A stretch of 64,000 bases of DNA, taken from NCBI RefSeq assembly GCF_000948985.2, contig NZ_CP059733.1, positions 6,262,001-6,326,000 of the forward strand. Reading direction: 5' to 3'. Positions within the stretch are counted from its first letter, which is position 1. Each line of letters starts with the position of its first letter. The notes under the pieces are model-generated. The model did not search any database and was not told where the DNA came from. It was given only the letters and a program-made list of their open reading frames with translations. The position numbers and the translations under genes were made by a program. Below, piece by piece: positions 8,810 through 17,200 of this stretch. The DNA is from Thalassomonas viridans. GTDB lineage: Bacteria; Pseudomonadota; Gammaproteobacteria; Enterobacterales; Alteromonadaceae.

Positions 8810-10562
8810 CCGACATTGATCAGACGGTAGCCTAAAAATTTTATTTTTCTCTGTTCGTCATAGTTGAACCAATGACGTAAACTTGCGCCTCGACTTGTTG
8901 AGGTGCATATGAATCTGAAAATCAAACGGTTAGACCACCATGGTATTGTTGCGGGCGTGATTGATGACTTGAAGTTGGTTGAATTAATCGACCGACATCT
9001 GCCACAAGATGATAAACAGGAAATTACCCCGGGCGAAGCGATCAAGGGTATGATCCTGAATGGGCTGGGGTTTTCTAACCGACCTTTAAGCCTGACTCCT
9101 CAGTTTTTTACCAATCTTCCTATGGAACACTTGTTTCGCCCCGGTGTTGAAGCAAGCCATTTCAATCGCCACAAACTGGGACGGACACTAGACCAATGCA
9201 GCGAATTTGGTTGCGAGAGCCTGTTTTCACGCTTGTCCTTCCAGGCATGTCAAATTGAGCAAGTTGACACCCAATTCCACTCTCTGGACAGCACCAGTTA
9301 CTCGTTAAGTGGCGAATATAAGGTTGATGACGAACAAGCGGAAGAAATCCCCATTCAAATCAAGCACGGTTACAGCAAAGATCACCGTCCCGACTTGAAG
9401 CAAGTGGTGCAGGAAATGATTGTCAGTCAGGATGGTGGTGTGCCGCTGGCCAGTAAAAACTGGGATGGCAATGCGTCAGACAACAAGATATTTAGGGAGC
9501 GTGTCAATGCACTGATTGATTCCTTTAAAGCAAGTGAAACGCCCAAGTTTTGTGTTGCCGACAGCAAGCTGTATCACAAGGAGAATGCCGAATTTTTGGC
9601 GCAAATCCGTTTCATCACCCTGATACCGTCAACCATCAAGCTGGAGAGAGAGTCAACACTCGGTGCATTGACGAAGAATGACTGGACCAGCATCGACGAA
9701 AACTATAAGTACACCCCGCTGAATGTGGAGCATATGGGCATTAAACAACGCTGGCTGATTGTTTATTCCAAAGCCGCGAACGAGCGAGCCCAAAAAAGCA
9801 TTGCAGGTTTGATGACCAAAGAGCAAAAAGCACTGGAGAAAGCCCTGTTTCATTTGCAAGCGCAACGATTCGCCTGTGAAACCGACGCGCACCGGGCGCT
9901 GGAAGCTTTGAATAAAAAGCAAAAATATTATCACTTGAGCGTAGCTGACTGCATTGCCCACAAACAATATGAAGGAAAAGGCCGACCGAAAAAAGATGCG
10001 CCGGTTCAATCTATTCAATGGCAACTCATTGGAAAGGCAGAAGAAGATAAAATGGCGAAACTGAATTACGTTGAGCAGAAATCTTGCTTTGTTCTAGCCA
10101 GTAATGCGACTGAAGCAGAGTTGGATAATGAATCCCTTTTTCAGCGTTACAAGGCACAATCCCATGTAGAGCGAGGATTTCGTTTCTTGAAAGATCCGTT
10201 GTTTTTTGTCTCTTCCTTGTTTATCAAGAAGCCCAGCCGAATTGATGCGCTGCTGATGATAATGACGCTGTCATTACTGGTCTATACCGTAGGTCAAAGG
10301 CGGCTACGGGCAAACATGGCTAAGGCTGGTATCACTATCCCAAACCAAATCAACCAACCTATCGTTAACCCAACGCTACGCTGGGTGTTTCAGTGCTTCG
10401 AAGGCATTAACCTGGTGCAGTTAAATGTGGGCTATCAGTATGAGCAAGTCCATGTTGACGGTATGAATGACGTTAGGAGCTCCGTCATAAGACAATTGGC
10501 TGGCTCAGCATGCCGTCATTACAAAATTGAAAATTCTTGTACTGGGGTCTGATCAATGTAAG
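8810..10562 (+). mobile_element. IS1634-family insertion sequence, complete
   Basis: 1753 bp, bounded by a 6-bp target duplication ATAGTA (8804-8809 and 10563-10568). The ends are imperfect inverted repeats sharing ACATTGATCAGAC starting 3 bases in from each edge. It contains one intact transposase. Insertion into RAYT copy 2 can be reconstructed exactly by comparison with copy 1. Confidence 0.92.
8909..10552 (+). CDS. IS1634-family transposase
   Basis: 547 residues from the ATG at 8909 (GAGG 6 bp upstream). The N-terminal DUF4277-type segment (LDHHGIVAGVIDDLKLVELID) identifies IS1634 within the IS4 superfamily. The DDE core follows: LDSTSYSLSGEY, FCVADSKLYHKENAEFL, and the terminal E region SHVERGFRFLKDPLFFVSSLF. 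Full length, no internal stop. Coding in the opposite direction to the RAYT gene it interrupts. Confidence 0.94.
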   Translation: MNLKIKRLDHHGIVAGVIDDLKLVELIDRHLPQDDKQEITPGEAIKGMILNGLGFSNRPLSLTPQFFTNLPMEHLFRPGVEASHFNRHKLGRTLDQCSEFGCESLFSRLSFQACQIEQVDTQFHSLDSTSYSLSGEYKVDDEQAEEIPIQIKHGYSKDHRPDLKQVVQEMIVSQDGGVPLASKNWDGNASDNKIFRERVNALIDSFKASETPKFCVADSKLYHKENAEFLAQIRFITLIPSTIKLERESTLGALTKNDWTSIDENYKYTPLNVEHMGIKQRWLIVYSKAANERAQKSIAGLMTKEQKALEKALFHLQAQRFACETDAHRALEALNKKQKYYHLSVADCIAHKQYEGKGRPKKDAPVQSIQWQLIGKAEEDKMAKLNYVEQKSCFVLASNATEAELDNESLFQRYKAQSHVERGFRFLKDPLFFVSSLFIKKPSRIDALLMIMTLSLLVYTVGQRRLRANMAKAGITIPNQINQPIVNPTLRWVFQCFEGINLVQLNVGYQYEQVHVDGMNDVRSSVIRQLAGSACRHYKIENSCTGV

Positions 10563-10671
10563 ATAGTAGGGCGTTTAATCTAAGAACACTTGCTCTTTTC
10601 TGGCTCGGGTCATGGCTTTAATCTCTGTGACTATTCCACCTTCATTAAAGCCTAGACCGCGATTTTTCTTA

Positions 10672-10782
10672 AAGAAAATTTAGGGGTGTCCCGTTATATG
10701 AAGAAAATTTAGGGGTGTCCCGTTATATGCATTATGCATTATGCATAATGCATTATGCAGTTTTAGGGGTGGGGGGGTCCCG
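10672..10782. repeat. RAYT-linked tandem and palindromic repeats
   Basis: A 29-bp unit containing TTAGGGGTGTCCCGTTATAT is repeated in tandem at 10672-10700 and 10701-10729. A ~32-bp fully palindromic ATGCAT/TTATGC tract follows (10728-10759), then a third, diverged TTAGGGG...GGTCCCG copy at ~10761-10782. That third copy contains the stop codon of the neighbouring immunity candidate. This resembles REP/RAYT flanking sequence and a recombination boundary. Confidence 0.7.
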
Positions 10783-11284
10783 TTTTATTCGTTTTGTCTC
10801 GTGCTACACTTCCCCAATAATATCCCGCAAAAAAGAAGGTAGACCAAAAAACGCACTGCCCAAAACTGCCACTTGTAAAAGTTGAAACCAGAATAACTAC
10901 AAACAAATGAAAATATATATTACCTAAAAATACTGCTTTTACCCTTAAAAAATAAATTACAACTGAAAAGATAAGCATGCCTAAAGCTAAAGTTCCATAA
11001 TAGTTATTCATACGTTCTTTTCGTAGCTTACTATTGTGAATATACTTTTCTTCCAGTCTATCAAGTTCAATCATATCCTCCTCAGTTAAATACCCCTTTT
11101 TCGACTTAGATTGATATGCATTAGCATATTCATTACTCTTATTTATTTTTTCAATACTTAAACTATTCGTTACAGACACTAAAGTGGATGTAATACTTAA
11201 AACCAGAATAAACTCAAGAATAACTCTAACATTAATAATTTTATTCAACACCTTTTCCAAGCACTCCTCGATTAATGCCATCAC
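10763..11284 (-). CDS. Membrane protein, candidate immunity for the Rhs toxin
   Basis: 173 residues, no recognised family. Helices are visible at about 17-40 (VRVILEFILVLSITSTLVSV), 95-115, 117-135 and 137-160. Between the first two lies a charged helical stretch (EEDMIELDRLEEKYIHNSKLRKERM). It overlaps the 3' end of the rhs gene by 44 bp in another frame; a TTG closer to the rhs stop is an alternative start with better spacing. Position directly behind a polymorphic toxin tip, overlap and A+T-rich composition are the standard marks of an immunity gene. A polytopic immunity protein would fit a membrane-active or periplasmic toxin, but this is inference. Confidence 0.6.
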   Translation of the reverse strand: MMALIEECLEKVLNKIINVRVILEFILVLSITSTLVSVTNSLSIEKINKSNEYANAYQSKSKKGYLTEEDMIELDRLEEKYIHNSKLRKERMNNYYGTLALGMLIFSVVIYFLRVKAVFLGNIYFHLFVVILVSTFTSGSFGQCVFWSTFFFAGYYWGSVARDKTNKTGPPHP

Positions 11285-14200
11285 AGGTTATAAAACACCC
11301 TCGGATATCCTCTATTGAGAAGCCTGTAGATCTACCTGTGTATCTCCAATAGGTATTACCTGTGGCTACTTCCTTTCCTATATTAACTACTTTATAGGTA
11401 TAATCATATTCTCCATTATGCGTTACTCGATAAGTGTACTCCACATCATAATATTCATACTGATAATAGATACCATATTCTTGATATAACATATCTATAA
11501 CAATGCCATAACTTGCTGTGCGTTTTGCTTTTAAAGCTAAGTCTATTGCCAAGCCAGCTACCGAGCCTTCCCCTACTCTACCACCAGATAATTCCCAACT
11601 CGCCTTACCAACCTTCCTTTCTGAAGTAACTGCCTTCCCATCTTCAATTACAAGGCGTCCAATTCTTTTTATTTCCCTTATTACACTCTCAGCAGCCTGA
11701 TTAAACAAATACTGAAACGCTGCCGTTTGAGCACCATTAGCAAATTTTCCACCGGCAATAGCAGAAGCAGTCCCCCCAATTACCGCAGAAACAACAGCCC
11801 CCCTTACTATTTCATTTGCACTAAGATTACTTCCTCCAGGTAAAAATGCACCTCCGGCTCCTTTAGTCACACCTGCACTAAAGAACCCGTGACCATATTT
11901 GCCACCACTTAAAGTAGCAGAGATACCACCAACTACGGCATGACTGGCTATCTGACCTGCTATCTGTCCAGATGTCAGCATATTACCACCAAATGAATGA
12001 AGATTAGATAAAACAGCATCTTCAGCTGGTGTGCCAAAAGCATCAGCCCAATCCGCAATGTTTTGATCTGAGGCAGCATCAAATTTAGCTCCTATCTTCT
12101 GGAAACCTTTTACAGTTGCATAAGTTATCGCAGCAGCCCTCAATCCAGCTCCCAAACTTCCTGTTACCGCATAGCTTTGCAAACCATTATAAGCAGCAAG
12201 ACATGCAGCAGCTGCAGTTCCACCACCACAGCCAATACCAATAGCTATTTGAACCGCAGTATTTAACAATGGTACCTTAGCAAGCGCTCTCAGCACATGC
12301 CCAGTCCCGGTAACTTTCATCAATTTCTTAAGAAAATACCCGCTAGGATCCGTAGCACTAAGCGGATTATTTAACACATAAGCATACCGGTTATAACTCT
12401 GGCTATCCTTAGGCGCCTGAATAAACGGATCCGCCTGCAAGAACCGCCCAATAGTCGGATCATAAATTCGCCCATTCATATGAATAATATCCACCCCGGC
12501 AATCCCTTCATGCCCGGTATAACCCCGGGTAGTCAGCGGAATCCCGCTAAGCAGACTATTATCCGCCACCAACTGATGCGCCTTACCCCAAGGATCAAAC
12601 ACCTGCTGCTGCATCACATCACCGTTTTCATCGGTAATGGTCAGCGGCGATCCCAAATGATCCTTATGCAGGTAACTCTCGCCGGTACTGGCGTTATCCG
12701 CCGCATTGGCACGCTCGGTAATCACCACATTGCCTACGGTAAACTTATATTCCAGCTCAGGCGTGGTCACGCTTCCGTCTACCGTTTTGCTGCGGTAAAC
12801 CTTCTCCAGTCCGCCCAGATAAGCAGTATGGGTGTTGACAGCTTCGCCGTCTTCATCACGCAAATCATGACGATAATAACGCTTATGCCCCATACCATAG
12901 GTGAAGCCGGTGGTGATATTGCCCTGATAAATCTGGATAACCTTATCAAAGCTGGCATATACCAAAGTACGGTTACCGTCATCGGTAATATTACCGTTGG
13001 CGTCATAATCAAAATCGTATTTAACACTGCCGGTAAAGCCGGCACCGCTATGAATCTTGGTCAAACGCTTATTATCATCATACTGGTAATAGCCGGTACC
13101 GGCCTTGCTGGTAAAATTACCAAAACCATCATAAGCATAATTTTCATTCATGCTGTAGGCAGTCTGCTCACCTGTTGTGACCGTACGCCCGGTTAAACGG
13201 TGAAGATCGTCATATGCATAAGTTTCACTGTAATCAATATTGTTCGACAACACACCAAAGCCATGGCTGCGGGTCTTAAGATTACCGTTGGCTGCATAGC
13301 CATAACTTAAGTTATGCAGGCTGGCGCCCGACTTAGTTAACGTATGCGACTTCACCAAACCGGTTTGATCAAAATACTCCATGGCCTCGGTCGCGCCATT
13401 GGCATAAGTCACTTGTTTTACCTGACCGGATGCATTCATTTCGGTCACTTGCTGATACACCAACTCTTCACCAGCATCAGTAAGCCTGTCGGCATCCGAA
13501 AGCTTATAGGCATAACCGTTTTGGTAACCATGACGGATACGCAAGCCTAAACCCGGATAAGATTGAATACTGACACGGCCATTGCTGTCATATTCGTTAT
13601 AAGTGTGATATTCACCGTTTAAGGCACTCATCACATTATTGAGAATTTGCTTGCTATGGTAGGCACGGCCGGCACTGTCATACTCCACTTCACTGCCCTG
13701 GCTAAAGGCATCGCTGCTACAGCTGGCCTCACCAGCGTCAAAGTACTTGGTTTTGAATAGCTTGCCTTTACCGTAAGCGCTGTTGGCATCCCCGTATATC
13801 CAGCATTGGGTATTGTCATAGGCATACTGGCGGACTTTACGGCCAATACTGTCATACTCGGTGGTAACTTCATCGTCGTTGGCATTTTGTTGCCACACCA
13901 GCTTACCGAAACCGTTATAGCGGTAATGCCAGGTCCCCTTGTCAATATCGGTCATTTGCGTTTTTTGACCGTAATCATCGTAGGTATTGCTAACCTGCAA
14001 GATATTTACCGTATCGGCAGCCTTAGTCACGGTTTTCAGATTACCGTAGGCATCATAAACATAAGTTAACACGCCGTCTTTGGCGTCGGTAACACTCACC
14101 AGCTGGCCTAAAGCATTACGCTCTTCGGTACGGGCTTTACCCAGGGCATCGGTTTGCGTAGTGCTGTAACCGGCAAAGGTGGTTGTCGGTGTCTGGTAAT

Positions 14201-17200
14201 CTGCCGCATCCGAGTTCGGTAAATCAACACTGGTTACCCGGTCATACTTGTCGTAGTGATACGCTTTATAATCACTGCCGCGGGTACTGCTAAAGCTTGC
14301 GATATACTCTTTTGATAACCGTCCTTTGCTGTCGTAGTCTTTAAAGGTATAGCTGTAGGAATTGTCGGCAAAGTGCTGCACCCGGCTGGCAATATCACGG
14401 CCGAACTTATCAAACTCAATACGTTTTTCCGGGGCACCGCCTTGTTTAACCAGCTGGTAATAATAGGCATTCTCGCTGCAACCGGAACCGGCAACACAGT
14501 AGGCAGTTTCAGTGGTTTTAGCGGCAGCAGCATTAGATTCCACGGCAATTTCCTTGCCCCATATATCACTATGCTTGGTCACCGCTATGCCGTTAGCATC
14601 GGTGGCGGAAACGCTCCTGATAATACCGCTAACCGAGCCGGCCCCCGAAGCGCCATCATATGTATACGAGGTTATAAAACCGGCACTGTCGGTACTTGAG
14701 CTTACCACCCGGCCATCTGTGCTATATACGCTGGACGAGCTGATTTTAGTCACCTCGGTATCGCCGTCATTTAACAGGGCTGATTTGCTGACCTTAACTT
14801 TATGGCCAAAATCATCATAACAGTTAGTGGTAGTTAAACCGTTAACCGTACTGGACGCTAACATGCCCTGTATCTGGGTAATCGAATTGCAGCTGTCACC
14901 GCCGCTATAGTAACTAAACGCTGAGTGGCGGGAGATAGGCGACTGGCCCGCCAACTCTTTAGTAACATTAGTGGTTAACAACCGGCCTTTTTTCTGATCC
15001 CAGCCGGTGCCAAAATTATTCACGGTTGTAGTGGTATGCACCAGGGTACCGTTATCTTTTACTTTAACTACAGAGCCGCTCAGGTTACCCCAGGTATCAT
15101 AGTTATTATCAGTAATGGTAGTCGCCAGCTGGTATTGCGTGCCGTTGCTGCCAATTTGATATTGGGTTTGGCTGGCAATATCAATATAAGGATATACCCC
15201 GCCCTGGGCAGTTGTAAGCTGCTTAAGCTCGTTATAAGCACTGCTTAGCAACAGGCCTGAGCTATTCTTTTGTATGGTGCTTACCGGCATACCGGTATAA
15301 GGATATGCCTGCCGGTAAGTGGTTGTGGTTTCAACACCCGACTGGGCATCCAGAGTTTTCAGGGTATTAAAGCCCAAAGAGCCCAAACCTTTGCGGTGCA
15401 ATAATAAACCGCCATAGCGGTAACTTACCGACACTTCGCTGTTATGATTACTGTCGCTGGTAACTTTTTTGACAACCGTCATCGGAGAAACCGGCGACAA
15501 GGTGTCTTCAAGTGCCTCACCGGCCAAACGGTTACCGTCAGCGTTAGTAATATTCACCTCATCGCTGAGCATGTTATCGTAGGTTACATGGGTACTAACC
15601 CCCCAGCCATTGGTAAAGTCTGTGATCACCTGGTCAATAACATCTGTCGGCTGGCCGTATTGTACATACCAGCCGTCATCGTTTTCTGTCTTAAGCAAAT
15701 CCAGATGGCCGTCACCGTTACCATCACCAAAGAGCACGGTATCATCCTTATCCCGGGTCATTTCTCCCCGTTTGCTCCAGTCAACTTTTTCCGGGATAGT
15801 TGAGGCTTCGGACATCCAGATCTGCCACTTTCCGGAAATTGCTTTTAACACATCGGCCCGGCCATCCCGGTTAAAATCAATAAAATAGGTCTGCCCGGCT
15901 TCGGCGCCATCGCTCATGAAAATCGATGTCTGAACCGGGCCGAAATCATAGCCGTTGGACAGCTGATAATACCAGGTATCACCGTCTTTTTTACGGTAAA
16001 TAATATCGGTCAGGCCATCGGCATTGAGGTCGGCTACCCGCATATCATCATCTTTATAATCAATAACATCTCTTATTGTCAGAGTCGGCGCGGCCGAAGT
16101 CCCGCCGCTAACATACAAGTACCATTTGGTTTCACTTGCTGAGCCCCAAACGCCGCCCGCTTCCACACATTCGCTATAGCTAGTCGCGTGTTCGACAGAA
16201 CACTCCGACACGTTACTTTTGGCTTTCATTAACATGTCGCTGCGGCCATCGCCATTAATATCAATGGCGGCAGTGTTTTTCATTTTCGGGCTAAATTTAA
16301 CGTGAAGACCGGCAAACAGCGACTCCGTCAGCGCTACCGAATTTAAATCGATTAATGATTTTGCCGCACTAAAGCTGCCCCCCAGGTTTTGATACATCTT
16401 AATTTGGTTGTCTACGGTAAAAACAATATCCTGTAAACCGTCACCATCAACATCCATCACCCGGGCGCCGTCTTTAAAGGCAACAGCCTGGCGCCCTAAA
16501 TCAATTTCATCAAAGCTTTTGGGCGGTACATAACGATGACAAAATTCAACGGCAACAGCTGGACCATCAAGACAAATATCTTCAGAACCTCCCGGTTCAA
16601 CCACAGTTTCAGGATCTTGTGCATAGGTCAATACATGCCAATTATCACTATCACTGTCAGCAACCAATAACTCCTGCCTGCCATCACCGTTATAATCTAT
16701 GGTTAAGGCATAAGGATGGTCGCCACTATGGGACCCAATACGAGATAAAAATTCCTGGCTGGTAAAGTTCGGACCATATTGCACCCACCAGCCGCTATTG
16801 ACATGGACAATATCACTGTAACCGTCGGCATTGATATCCAGCATACGGGCAGAGAGACGACCGTCCGATCTCAACGGTAACTCACCTTCTGCGGCAAAAG
16901 GCTGGAAGCTGGATATTTCACTTTTAGCAGCCGGACGCTGCCAGGTAAAGCTCAATGGCTCTAAGCAACGGGAATTAGCAGCATCGCTTGGATCTTCGAT
17001 ACACTCGGTAATAGTATCGAGATAGTTTTTTTCTTCAGCGATATCGGTTGAGAAGTAGTCAAGGGCATAATGGCGATAAGCTTCACCATCTACGGTTACG
17101 CTGATACCCGTGAGCAGCTGATCCATTAAAATAGTACTGCCGCCACTATAACCCGCTACCGCTTTAAGGTTATCAGCATAATTAAACTGCACCTTGTTAA

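Larger units (their letters stand above)
8597..10613 (-). pseudogene. RAYT copy 2, 3'-truncated and split by IS1634-family element
   Basis: Segments 8597-8809 and 10563-10613 match RAYT copy 1 nearly base for base (GEDxTTGQNFDHRKQWLVD, AYAIMSNHYHLVLKVNQHQAK). Only about 85 N-terminal codons survive. The IS1634-like element sits between them, with ATAGTA duplicated on both sides. The 3' end is lost at the junction with the IS4 relic. The start codon equivalent to copy 1 is at 10613. Non-functional. Confidence 0.88.

Noticed and set aside
12480..15888. Several plus-strand frames opposite the rhs gene
   Set aside because: They arise from the regular codon pattern of the YD repeats and carry no motif.
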